DNA from: 2-02-FULL-43-13 sp043813805
GTDB taxonomy: Bacteria; Patescibacteriota; Minisyncoccia; Minisyncoccales; MHMH01
Length of the DNA: 20,608 bases
Reading direction: 5' to 3'
NCBI GenBank assembly: GCA_043813805.1
Contig: JBDRKR010000021.1
Span: 1 to 20,608 of the forward strand
Each line of letters begins with the position of its first letter. The stretch's first letter is position 1. This document shows positions 14,388 through 20,608 of this stretch, in pieces. The notes under the pieces are model-generated. The model did no database searches and had not been told where the DNA came from. It worked only from the letters and a program-made list of their open reading frames with translations. The position numbers were made by a program, and so were the translations under genes.

Positions 14388-17140
14388 TTATCAATAAAAA
14401 CAACACTTCTTCAACAGAATTAATAATCAATACTTCGGCTGGCGTAACTTCAATCAAAGCTTATTTGAATTTTAATTTTTCGGCAATTTCAATAACCGGT
14501 ATTGATACAACAAACAGTGTTTTCACCAGTTGGTGGGAAAATTCTTACAATAACATCACCGGTAAAATCCAGCTTCAAGCTTCTTTGCCTTCACCCGGCC
14601 ATAATGGAGCGGGATTGGTGGCAAAAATAAATTTTCAGGCCATAAACACCGGAACGGCTACCGTAACCTATGACGCGACTCCCGGCAATAATTTGGCTTT
14701 AAAAATAGATGATACTAATATTTTAAATTTAACCAGATCCACCGGCGCAAGCTTCACCATTACTGAGGCTGTCCAAGATACCACGCCGCCTAGCACGACG
14801 GGCCATAACCCAGCCAAAAGCTCAACCAATGTATCTACCAGTACTAATATTGTTGTTCAGGTCAACGACAGCGGCACGGGGGTAAATCAAAGTTCTTTGG
14901 TAATGAGAGTTGGGGGAATTGTCGTTTCTCCCGTTGTTTCCGGCACGCCGGCTTCTTATACTTTAACTTACAACCCGCCCAGCGATTTTAATTATAATCA
15001 AGCGGTTAATGTCACCATTAACGCTCAAGACCTGGCTACTCCGGCCAATATCATGACTCAGGACAGTTATTCTTTTACAATTATTGCCGCTCCGGACGGC
15101 ACTCCTCCGACCGGCACGATTTCCATCAGCAATGGGTCAGCTTATGCCGTCTCTCAATCGGTTACTCTCAATCTTTCGGCCTCTGATGCGAGCGGCGTGA
15201 GCCAGATGTCTTTTTCTAACGATAATATCAACTGGTCTGCGGCCGAATCATATTCAACGACTAAGTCCTGGACATTAACTTCGGGCGAGGGGACTAAAAC
15301 CGTTTATGTAAAATATAAAGACACGGTTGGCAATTGGAATTTAACGTCATTCAGCGACACGATTATTTTAGATACTGTTTATCCCGTAATTTCCAATACG
15401 ACGGCCTCAAGTATTACCATGAATTCCGCTTTGATTACTTGGACGACGGGCGAGTCGGCGACTTCCCGGGTGGAATACGGACTAACCGCAAGTTACGGCA
15501 GCCAGACCGTTGAAGACACGAATTTAGTTACTTCTCACCAAGTTAGTTTAAGCGGTTTGACTCCCAGTACGCTATATCATTACCGAGTTTCTTCCAAAGA
15601 CGCGGCTACTAATCAGTCAATATCTGTTGATAAAACCTTTACCACTCTAGGACTGCCGGATACCACGCCGCCCAGTGCCGTTTCCGGTTTGGGAGTTTCT
15701 AATATTTTTCAAACATCGGTCAGACTTAATTGGGTTTCCCCGGGCGATGACGGCGGTACGGGCATTGCCAATTCTTATGATATCAGGTATTCAACTGGTT
15801 TAATTACCGAAGCGAATTGGGCCGCAGCTACTCAGGTTTCCGGTGAACCTGCTCCTTTAATCGCCGGAACATCTCAATCTTATGTAGCGGTGGGACTTAG
15901 CGCTTCCACGCTTTATTATTTTGCCATCAAAACGCTTGATGAGGTGCCCAACACCAGCGCTATTTCCAATATTCCTTCGGCGACCACTTTGGCTCCGCCC
16001 GATATTACGCCTCCAACCATTACTATTACTGTTCCCACCACACTGGCGACTTATTCCACTACTACGAACCCGATTAATTTAGCGGGCAGCGCTTCTGATA
16101 ATATCGGAGTGACTCAGGTTACGTGGGTTAACAGCAGGGGCGGTTCGGGAGCCGCTTCAGGCACCACCGCTTGGTCGATTTTGTTAGTCAACCTTCAATC
16201 GGGCGACAATACAATCACTGTTACGGCGAGCGATGCTGCTAATAATACAATTACGGATATTTTGACCGTTACCTATGATCCAGGCAGTCTTTCGGTTTCT
16301 TTGATCGCTAACAATCCGTCTTCTCCGGGGCAGGGCTCTTTAAATGATGTTGACTTGACGGCGGTCGTGTCAGGCACGGTCCTGGGCAATATCAATTATA
16401 CTTTTTATTGCAATCGTTCTGATTCAGGTATCAACGTTACGCCCGGTTATAATGCTAAATATGACGGCATCGCCGAAACATCGAAAGTGGCTAGTGACCT
16501 TTGCGACTACGCTTCGATCGGCACTTACTACGCTAAAGTTATTGCAGAGAGGGGAGGGAATGCGGTAGAAGCCAGGGTTGAAATTACCGTGACCGCAGTC
16601 GTTGTCCCGCCCCCACCACCTCCTCCTGGTGGCGGCGGGTCAGTTGATACTACTCCTCCCTCTCAACCATTAAGCGTTTCAATCGCTCCAACCGACAAGC
16701 AGATTGCTCTTTCTTGGGTAAATCCTACCCAATCAGATTTTGTCAGGGTTCTTATTGTCAGAAAAGAGGCTGCTCAGCCGACATCAAGGACGGACGGCAC
16801 GGTAGTTTACGAAGGAGATCAGACGCAATATCTTGATGCAGGTCTGACTAATGGGATAAGGTATTATTACGCCCTTTACAGTTACGACGCCGTCCCTAAT
16901 TACTCAATGCCGGCCTTTGTTAATGCCGAGCCGGTCGCCGGAAAAGAGAGCATTGAAGTTGCTCACGACACTTCCGTCCAATTAATCGGCGATTTAAATA
17001 AAGACGGCAAGGTTAATGTTTTTGATTTAAGCATCCTGCTTTCCAACTGGAAAAAAACCAAACCCGAATACGATTTGAACGGCGACAATACTATCAGTAT
17101 TTTCGATTTGAGCGCCATGCTTTCCCACTGGACAAAGTAA
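14192..17140 (+). CDS. Cohesin-multi Ig/FN3-dockerin adaptor scaffoldin
   Basis: A 982-aa secreted protein. Signal/anchor helix 4-22; cohesin-like about 54-187 (AVFYFSPETGVINK, SVFTSWWENSYNN, GKIQLQASLPSPGH); then a chain of beta-sandwich modules: SbsA/Big_5-like about 195-300, Ig-like about 303-395, phosphatase-type FN3 about 396-487 (STLYHYRVSSKDAATN), FN3 about 489-605, Ig-like about 606-697, an unassigned domain with two Cys about 698-800, a PPPPPPPGGGG linker near 805, FN3 about 820-920. The end (about 930-982) is a canonical dockerin: two calcium loops DLNKDGKVNVFD and DLNGDNTISIFD, each followed by LS.LLSNW or LSAMLSHW. Having both halves of the pair on one chain suggests an adaptor or self-assembling role. 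GTG start as in its paralog at 7131. Co-transcribed with the 13583 gene by spacing. Confidence 0.9.
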   Translation: MRYFLLVSCLLLIFSVVFAGLILTEKVSITADFFSLFQKLSSRTFLAQVTPGANEAVFYFSPETGVINKNNTSSTELIINTSAGVTSIKAYLNFNFSAISITGIDTTNSVFTSWWENSYNNITGKIQLQASLPSPGHNGAGLVAKINFQAINTGTATVTYDATPGNNLALKIDDTNILNLTRSTGASFTITEAVQDTTPPSTTGHNPAKSSTNVSTSTNIVVQVNDSGTGVNQSSLVMRVGGIVVSPVVSGTPASYTLTYNPPSDFNYNQAVNVTINAQDLATPANIMTQDSYSFTIIAAPDGTPPTGTISISNGSAYAVSQSVTLNLSASDASGVSQMSFSNDNINWSAAESYSTTKSWTLTSGEGTKTVYVKYKDTVGNWNLTSFSDTIILDTVYPVISNTTASSITMNSALITWTTGESATSRVEYGLTASYGSQTVEDTNLVTSHQVSLSGLTPSTLYHYRVSSKDAATNQSISVDKTFTTLGLPDTTPPSAVSGLGVSNIFQTSVRLNWVSPGDDGGTGIANSYDIRYSTGLITEANWAAATQVSGEPAPLIAGTSQSYVAVGLSASTLYYFAIKTLDEVPNTSAISNIPSATTLAPPDITPPTITITVPTTLATYSTTTNPINLAGSASDNIGVTQVTWVNSRGGSGAASGTTAWSILLVNLQSGDNTITVTASDAANNTITDILTVTYDPGSLSVSLIANNPSSPGQGSLNDVDLTAVVSGTVLGNINYTFYCNRSDSGINVTPGYNAKYDGIAETSKVASDLCDYASIGTYYAKVIAERGGNAVEARVEITVTAVVVPPPPPPPGGGGSVDTTPPSQPLSVSIAPTDKQIALSWVNPTQSDFVRVLIVRKEAAQPTSRTDGTVVYEGDQTQYLDAGLTNGIRYYYALYSYDAVPNYSMPAFVNAEPVAGKESIEVAHDTSVQLIGDLNKDGKVNVFDLSILLSNWKKTKPEYDLNGDNTISIFDLSAMLSHWTK

Positions 17141-17167
17141 ATAATTAAAGGGATAATTTAATAAGCT

Positions 17168-18115
17168 ATGTCTAAAAAATATTTTGTTTCCATATTTATT
17201 TTTGCGAATTTAGTTTGCTTGATGCCGTTTTTGGCGATTCATGCTCAAGCGGCCACGCTTTATTTTTCTCCGGCCAGCGGGTCGTTTGCCCAGGGTGAAA
17301 GTTTTTGGTTAACAATCATGGTTGATACCGGCAGCGAAGCTTGCAACGCCATCGGCGCCTATCTTTCTTATCCTGAGGATAAATTGGAGCCCTTGGGCGT
17401 CAGCATTGCAGGTTCCGTAATGACGCTTTGGGCGGAAAAAAATATGAGCGGAGGGAAAATTGATATTTCCGGAGGTTTGCCCACGCCCGGTTTTTCCGGG
17501 ATAAAAAAAGTGGGGGCCATCGGGTTTAAGGTTAAGACCTCTTCGGGCAGCGCCACCTTGCAATTTAATGAAAGTTCAGCGGTCATCACCGATGTTGGAA
17601 ATCAAAATATCCTTAATCTAGCCGGCTCCGGGAAGGGCCAGTACACCTTTAAATCTAAGACGGTTTCCCCTCCGGCAACTCCCCCGGTAACTCCTCCGGT
17701 AACTCCTCCGGTAACTCCCCCGGTGACTCCTCCGGTAACTCCTCCGGTAACTCCAACCCAACCCAAAGTAGAGCTGATAATTTTAAACCAAGCCAACAAT
17801 AAACCTTTGTCCGGAGCAGAAGTTTTTTTCCCGAAATTTTCGTCAGAAGTCCAAACTACCGATGACGAAGGCAGGGTTGTTTTTGACAATTTGACTTTGG
17901 GAAATCAGCAGGTTTCGGTGAAATACAAAGATGCGACCGTTGATTACCAGATTGATGTTTTAGATCAAGAGCTGACTCAGCCTTTCAAGATTTTCTTCAA
18001 AGTGCCCGGGGTAATGGAAAGCTTGCCGTTTCTGATAGCCATTACCGCACTTTTACTCGGTTTGGTCGGATTTCTGGTTATGAAAATTTTAAAACCGCCA
18101 AGCATTTCTTCTTAA
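17168..18115 (+). CDS. Membrane-anchored cohesin protein with TPPV stalk
   Basis: A 315-aa protein. Signal peptide 1-28 (ending HAQA before ATLYF); a more divergent cohesin-like domain about 29-162 (YFSPASGSFAQGESFWLTIMVD, GKIDISGGLPTPGFSG, NQNILNLAGSGKGQYTF); a Pro/Thr/Val stalk about 167-198 (TPPV repeats) to lift the domain from the membrane; a CnaB or carboxypeptidase-regulatory-like beta domain about 199-277 (LIILNQANNKPLSGAEVFF, TDDEGRVVFDNL); and a membrane helix about 285-307 followed by KPPSISS. It is the second membrane-anchored cohesin of the cluster. It starts 27 nt after the 14192 stop, following an AAAGGGATAA leader resembling the other cohesin leaders, so it is probably in the same operon. 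Confidence 0.85.
   Translation: MSKKYFVSIFIFANLVCLMPFLAIHAQAATLYFSPASGSFAQGESFWLTIMVDTGSEACNAIGAYLSYPEDKLEPLGVSIAGSVMTLWAEKNMSGGKIDISGGLPTPGFSGIKKVGAIGFKVKTSSGSATLQFNESSAVITDVGNQNILNLAGSGKGQYTFKSKTVSPPATPPVTPPVTPPVTPPVTPPVTPPVTPTQPKVELIILNQANNKPLSGAEVFFPKFSSEVQTTDDEGRVVFDNLTLGNQQVSVKYKDATVDYQIDVLDQELTQPFKIFFKVPGVMESLPFLIAITALLLGLVGFLVMKILKPPSISS
17678..17749 (+). repeat. Six tandem 12-bp units coding for the TPPV stalk
   Basis: The unit ACTCCYCCGGTR repeats six times without gaps; units differ only at third codon positions. It is a likely site of length variation by slippage, which would change stalk length in steps of four residues. Confidence 0.9.
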
Positions 18116-18140
18116 AGAGAAGATTATTAATTTTAAAAAT

Positions 18141-18695
18141 ATGAATTTTTTTCTAATCATCGTTGCTCTCGTCGTGATCTTAGCTCTTTGGCTGATTCTT
18201 ACCTATAACCGCTTCGTGACTTTGCGCAACAGAGTCAAGGAAGCCTGGTCAGACATCGATGTTCAATTAAAGAGGCGTTACGATCTGATTCCCAATCTGG
18301 TGGAAACGGTTAAAGGTTATGCTTCTCATGAAAGACAGCTTTTGGAAAATGTTACCCGGGCGAGAACTCAAGCCATGGGAGCAAAAACCTTGAAAGAGAG
18401 GGGAGACGCCGAAAACGCTTTATCGCAGACTCTAAAATCGCTTTTTGCGGTTTCGGAAAACTATCCGGCCTTGCGGGCTGCGGAAAACTTTCTGGAATTA
18501 CAACGCGAATTGACCGACACCGAAGATAAAATCCAGGCTTCTCGCCGTTTTTACAACGGCAATGTCAGGGATTTCAACACGATTCTCCAGACCTTCCCGC
18601 AAAATACGGTGGCCGGATTTTTCAAGTTCAAGGCAGCCGAGTTTTTTGAGATACAGGAAGCCGTCCAGAAAGAGCCGGTATCTGTCAAATTCTAA
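18141..18695 (+). CDS. lemA: LemA family membrane protein
   Basis: A 184-aa protein of usual LemA length. An N-terminal membrane helix (residues 3-21, FFLIIVALVVILALWLILT) carries a helical-bundle domain with family motifs YNRFVTLRNRVKEAWSDIDV, QLKRRYDLIPNLVETVKGYA, ENYPALRAAENFLELQREL and ASRRFYNGNVRDFNTILQTFP. The function of LemA is poorly defined; it is often encoded next to an HtpX-type protease, as here, which suggests a role in membrane or envelope quality control. A weak SD-like AAAGAGAAG (18113-18121) lies about 19 nt upstream. It follows the cohesin genes by only 25 nt and may belong to the same transcript. Confidence 0.95.
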   Translation: MNFFLIIVALVVILALWLILTYNRFVTLRNRVKEAWSDIDVQLKRRYDLIPNLVETVKGYASHERQLLENVTRARTQAMGAKTLKERGDAENALSQTLKSLFAVSENYPALRAAENFLELQRELTDTEDKIQASRRFYNGNVRDFNTILQTFPQNTVAGFFKFKAAEFFEIQEAVQKEPVSVKF

Positions 18696-18699
18696 GCAC

Positions 18700-18764
18700 G
18701 AAGCGCGAAATCCGAAACAATATCTAATGATCAAAATTCAAAATCCCAAACACGTTTTGAATTT
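18700..18764. repeat. AT-rich intergenic repeat-like segment with inverted repeat
   Basis: Short motifs such as CGAAATCCGAAACAA and TCAAAATTCAAAATCCC resemble dispersed noncoding repeats I recall from candidate-phyla genomes (not checked). AAATTCAAAA (18734-18743) pairs with TTTTGAATTT (18755-18764) around an 11-nt loop, forming a weak AT-rich hairpin. It could serve as a partial terminator after lemA. Confidence 0.4.
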
Positions 18765-18790
18765 AAATATTTGTTAATTATTGTTGACTA

Positions 18791-18838
18791 TTGTTGACTT
18801 CCGATTTCAACAAGCTTGTTGAAATCGGAAGTCAACAA
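18791..18838. repeat. 48-bp perfect palindrome upstream of htpX
   Basis: 24 bases on each side of the centre at 18814/18815 (AAGCTT) are exact reverse complements. Aligned with the uvrA copy (1471-1518), the 21-nt arms differ at two positions each, and both changes are matched on the other arm, so pairing is kept; the centres differ (AGCT versus GAGGCC). It ends 6 nt before the htpX ATG and could fold into a very stable hairpin there. Confidence 0.9.
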
Positions 18839-18844
18839 GCCACC

Positions 18845-19738
18845 ATGACCATTTATACTCACGCCGAATCCAATATTCGGAAAACTTGGATTCTGGTTTC
18901 TCTGTTTTTTATTTTTATTATCGGTTTGGGCTGGTTTTTCAGTTATACTTTCCAAAACCAGGCCATTTTGATTTTCGCCGTTGTTTTCAGCTTGGTGATG
19001 AATATCGCGAGTTTCTGGTATTCCGATAGAATTGTTTTGGCGATGACCAAGGCCAGGCCCATTGAAAAGAAAGACAACCCCGAGCTTTACAGGATTGTTG
19101 AAAACCTTTGCATTACGGCCGGGCTTCCCTTGCCCCGGATATATATCATTCCGGAAGCGCAACCTAATGCTTTTGCCACAGGCAGAAACGCCAAGCACGC
19201 TGTCGTTGCCGTCACCCAGGGATTACTCGAAAAACTCGATAAGCAGGAATTGGAAGGCGTGGTTGCTCACGAACTTTCTCATATCGGTAATAAAGATATG
19301 ATGCTTATGACGGTCGTTGTGGTTCTGGTGGGATTTGTCAGCATTCTCTCGGATATGTTTATGAGATCGATGTTGTTTGGGGGATTGAGAAGAAGAGATA
19401 GCCGAGGCAGCGGGCAGGCAGGCGCAATTTTGGCTTTGGCGAGCGTTGTTCTTATGATTTTATCGCCACTGGTGGCTATGCTGATTCAAATGGCGATTTC
19501 CCGAAAGAGAGAGTTTCTGGCCGATGCTTCAGGCGCTCTTTTAACAAGATATCCCGAGGGATTGGCGCGCGCTTTGGCTAAAATCGCCGTTGATCCCGCG
19601 CCCATGAAAAGGGTTTCTAATTCCACCGCCCATCTTTATATTTCAAGTCCTTTCAGGGGAAAACGTTTTTCTTCTTTTTTCTCGACACATCCGCCGGTTG
19701 AGCAGAGAATTAAGGCGCTGAAAGAAATGCAAATTTAA
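18845..19738 (+). CDS. htpX: HtpX-type M48 membrane zinc metalloprotease
   Basis: A 297-aa membrane protease thought to degrade damaged membrane proteins. Two N-terminal membrane helices (about residues 14-32 and 40-58); juxtamembrane conserved stretch PRIYIIPEAQPNAFATGRN; active site HELSH (about residue 141, zinc histidines and catalytic Glu); two further hydrophobic segments (about 154-172 and 193-216); third zinc-ligand region KREFLADASGALLTRYPEGLARAL; C-terminal STHPPVEQRIKAL. All family motifs are intact. Start ATG 18845 gives the normal N-terminus (MTIYTHAESNIRKTW); a longer reading from TTG 18791 would translate the palindrome and is rejected. No SD is visible before the ATG because the palindrome occupies that space. 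Likely paired functionally with lemA. Confidence 0.93.
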   Translation: MTIYTHAESNIRKTWILVSLFFIFIIGLGWFFSYTFQNQAILIFAVVFSLVMNIASFWYSDRIVLAMTKARPIEKKDNPELYRIVENLCITAGLPLPRIYIIPEAQPNAFATGRNAKHAVVAVTQGLLEKLDKQELEGVVAHELSHIGNKDMMLMTVVVVLVGFVSILSDMFMRSMLFGGLRRRDSRGSGQAGAILALASVVLMILSPLVAMLIQMAISRKREFLADASGALLTRYPEGLARALAKIAVDPAPMKRVSNSTAHLYISSPFRGKRFSSFFSTHPPVEQRIKALKEMQI

Positions 19739-19740
19739 CC

Positions 19741-19791
19741 TTGACAGATTATATGCTCGTGATATCATTAAGTTGTAATATAATTTATTAC
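19741..19791 (+). promoter_or_regulatory. Promoter and candidate operator of the toxin-antitoxin pair
   Basis: TTGACA (19741-19746), 16 nt, TATCAT (19763-19768), with a second -10-like TATAAT at 19779-19784. The inverted repeat GTAATA-N5-TATTAC (19775-19791) covers the second -10 and ends 8 nt before the antitoxin ATG; it is a plausible operator for the RHH antitoxin. Confidence 0.6.
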
Positions 19792-19799
19792 ATAATAAT

Positions 19800-20030
19800 A
19801 TGAGAGAAGTTATCAACATATCATTACCTAAGGAATTAAATCTGATAGTAGAGAAAATGGTAAAAAAAGATAGGTATTCAACCAAAAGCGAATTTGTCAG
19901 GGATCTTATCCGCGAAAGGATCGAAGAAGAAGATTTATCGGGCCAGATCAAAAAAAAGCGAAGCCGAATTTCGAGCTGGAAAGGGCAAGGTTTTGCGTTC
20001 CTTGAAAGATTTGCGTTAAATTATATTTGA
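19800..20030 (+). CDS. Ribbon-helix-helix antitoxin, apparently frameshifted at its C-terminus
   Basis: Residues 1-45 (INISLPKELNLIVEKMVKKD, STKSEFVRDLIRERIEEED) form a CopG/ParD-like RHH DNA-binding domain. The usual antitoxin C-terminus wraps and blocks the toxin. In the annotated frame the tail is unusual (KKKRSRISSWKGQGFAFLER). Moving one base at the A8 run 19950-19957 gives EFRAGKGKVLRSLKDLR and a stop at 20017-20019, the typical ending of this antitoxin type, 14 nt before the toxin ATG. So the gene is either mutated, misread in sequencing, or expressed by slippage. As read, 76 aa, ending 3 nt before the toxin start. Confidence 0.8.
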   Translation: MREVINISLPKELNLIVEKMVKKDRYSTKSEFVRDLIRERIEEEDLSGQIKKKRSRISSWKGQGFAFLERFALNYI

Positions 20031-20033
20031 CGC

Positions 20034-20297
20034 ATGCGGATTTTTTATTCACCGGAGTTCAAACGAAGATATAAACGACTGCCGTTTGAAATCCATAAAA
20101 AAATTGAAGAAAAAGAAATAATTTTTCGCAAGGATCCGTTTGATCCCCAACTTAAAGCCCACAAGCTTCACGGGCGATTGAGCGATTTTTGGGCTTTTTC
20201 CGTTGACGAAAGCCGCAGGATTATTTTTAAGTTTCAAGACAATAAAACGATAAGATTTTATGCGATAGGAGATCATTCAATATATAAAAAATTATAG
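20034..20297 (+). CDS. RelE/ParE-superfamily toxin (YafQ-like mRNA interferase)
   Basis: An 87-aa protein with the compact RelE/ParE fold pattern: start IFYSPEFKRRYKRLP, a helical pair with HKKIEEKEIIFRKDPFDPQL, then KAHKLHGRLSDFWAFSVDESRRIIFKF and the ending IRFYAIGDHSIY. The L.G.L..FWAFSVD..RRIIF core and the terminal GDHSIY strand are typical of RelE/YafQ-type ribosome-dependent RNases; ParE-type gyrase inhibition is less likely. It lies directly after the RHH antitoxin and is read from the same message. No truncation; the toxin appears intact although its antitoxin does not. Confidence 0.85.
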   Translation: MRIFYSPEFKRRYKRLPFEIHKKIEEKEIIFRKDPFDPQLKAHKLHGRLSDFWAFSVDESRRIIFKFQDNKTIRFYAIGDHSIYKKL

Positions 20298-20306
20298 AGG
20301 GGTTAT

Positions 20307-20391
20307 GGAGAGGTCGGATAGTGGTTTATTCCACACGCTTGGAAAGCGTGCAACCCGAAAGGGTTCGCGAGTTCAAATCTCGCCCTCTCCG
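20307..20391 (+). tRNA. tRNA-Ser (anticodon GGA)
   Basis: Acceptor GGAGAGG (20307-20313) pairs with CCTCTCC (20384-20390), discriminator G. Anticodon arm ACGCT-TGGAAA-AGCGT with loop TTGGAAA, anticodon GGA (reads UCC/UCU). A long variable arm (AACCC-GAAA-GGGTT) marks it as class II. T arm CGAG-TTCAAAT-CTCG. CCA is not encoded. Confidence 0.95.
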
Positions 20392-20400
20392 CTAAACTTC

Positions 20401-20428
20401 GTTAGGGCTCGTTTACACTCGCCCTAAC
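20401..20428 (+). other. Hairpin after the tRNA gene
   Basis: GTTAGGGC (20401-20408) and GCCCTAAC (20421-20428) form an 8-bp stem with a 12-nt loop. There is no T tract, so it may be a processing structure, weak terminator or repeat rather than a classical terminator. Confidence 0.45.
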
Positions 20429-20447
20429 TCCGCTTAGCTTCGCCTCT

Positions 20448-20608
20448 ATGTTTTACGTATATATTTTGAAAAGCATAGCTCAGCCAGGAGCAATATATAA
20501 AGGTTATACCGAAGATTTAGTAAAAAGATTAAAACAGCACAACGACCCTACGAATCAGGGGCACAGCAAGCGTTTTGCTCCATGGGAAATTGAAACATAT
20601 TTTGCTTT
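20448..20608 (+). CDS. GIY-YIG nuclease-like protein (3' partial)
   Basis: The 53 visible residues (MFYVYILKS..., IYKGYTEDLVKRLKQHN, FAPWEIETYFAF) match the start of short GIY-YIG domain proteins of the UPF0213/YhbQ type. The VYI and YKGYTEDL..RL strands carry the catalytic Tyr pair and the following Arg; the first Gly of GIY is replaced by V, which is usual in this subgroup (YVYIL). The gene runs off the window end. Such proteins are common small genes in Parcubacteria-type genomes; their role is not settled (DNA repair or processing is suggested). Confidence 0.85.
   Translation, partial: MFYVYILKSIAQPGAIYKGYTEDLVKRLKQHNDPTNQGHSKRFAPWEIETYFA

Noticed and set aside
17602..17889. Antisense ORF with TGGV repeats opposite the stalk of the 17168 protein
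   Set aside because: It is the reverse reading of the 12-bp tandem repeat; the sense protein has a signal peptide, cohesin domain and membrane anchor.
18791..18844. TTG 18791 as the htpX start, adding 18 residues
   Set aside because: It would translate the palindromic repeat; ATG 18845 gives the family-typical N-terminus.
20401..20428. Integration (att) site downstream of the tRNA-Ser gene
   Set aside because: No repeat of the tRNA 3' end and no integrase gene are seen in the window.

Overview
The window looks like a piece of a Candidate Phyla Radiation (Patescibacteria, Parcubacteria-type) chromosome. This is an inference from several traits: moderate-to-low GC, few Shine-Dalgarno sites, several -10 boxes almost touching start codons (leaderless-type starts), TGA used as a normal stop, AT-rich repetitive spacers, and very large secreted proteins built from cohesin, FN3 and dockerin modules. 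No taxonomic marker was available for checking.

Layout. (1) 1-3857: uvrA, 5'-truncated by the window edge. A 48-bp palindromic repeat sits in frame inside it. About 1.35 kb carrying an antisense LAGLIDADG homing endonuclease interrupts its 3' end. The insertion brings its own version of the UvrA C-terminus, so the ORF is still complete, while the displaced native tail survives downstream as a fragment. (2) 3906-4820: a hypothetical protein with its own promoter, strong SD and terminator. (3) 4912-7000: a groES-groEL operon with a sigma70-like promoter and a strong terminator. (4) 7068-18115: five consecutive secreted or surface genes. Four carry cohesin-like modules at 7131, 13583, 14192 and 17168. 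Two carry C-terminal dockerin-like modules: a 1648-aa DUF4838 glycoside-hydrolase-like protein at 8579 and a 982-aa multi-FN3 protein at 14192. Two of the cohesin proteins end in a transmembrane anchor. Together they resemble a small cellulosome-like, cell-surface assembly. (5) 18141-19738: lemA and an HtpX-type M48 protease, with a second copy of the palindromic repeat in the spacer. (6) 19741-20608: an RHH antitoxin/RelE-ParE-type toxin pair whose antitoxin appears frameshifted at an A8 run, a tRNA-Ser(GGA), and the start of a GIY-YIG protein.

How the parts may work together. Membrane-anchored cohesins (13583, 17168) could hold dockerin proteins (8579, 14192) on the cell surface. The 14192 protein has both a cohesin and a dockerin and could act as adaptor or chain-forming scaffoldin. 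The 8579 protein would supply a carbohydrate-active or glycan-binding module. Duplicated promoters, a duplicated signal-peptide/cohesin start and a leftover Ig fragment show that the cluster grew by duplication and recombination. The other notable systems are the self-repairing homing insertion in uvrA and a palindromic repeat family whose two copies differ only by paired, structure-preserving changes in the arms.
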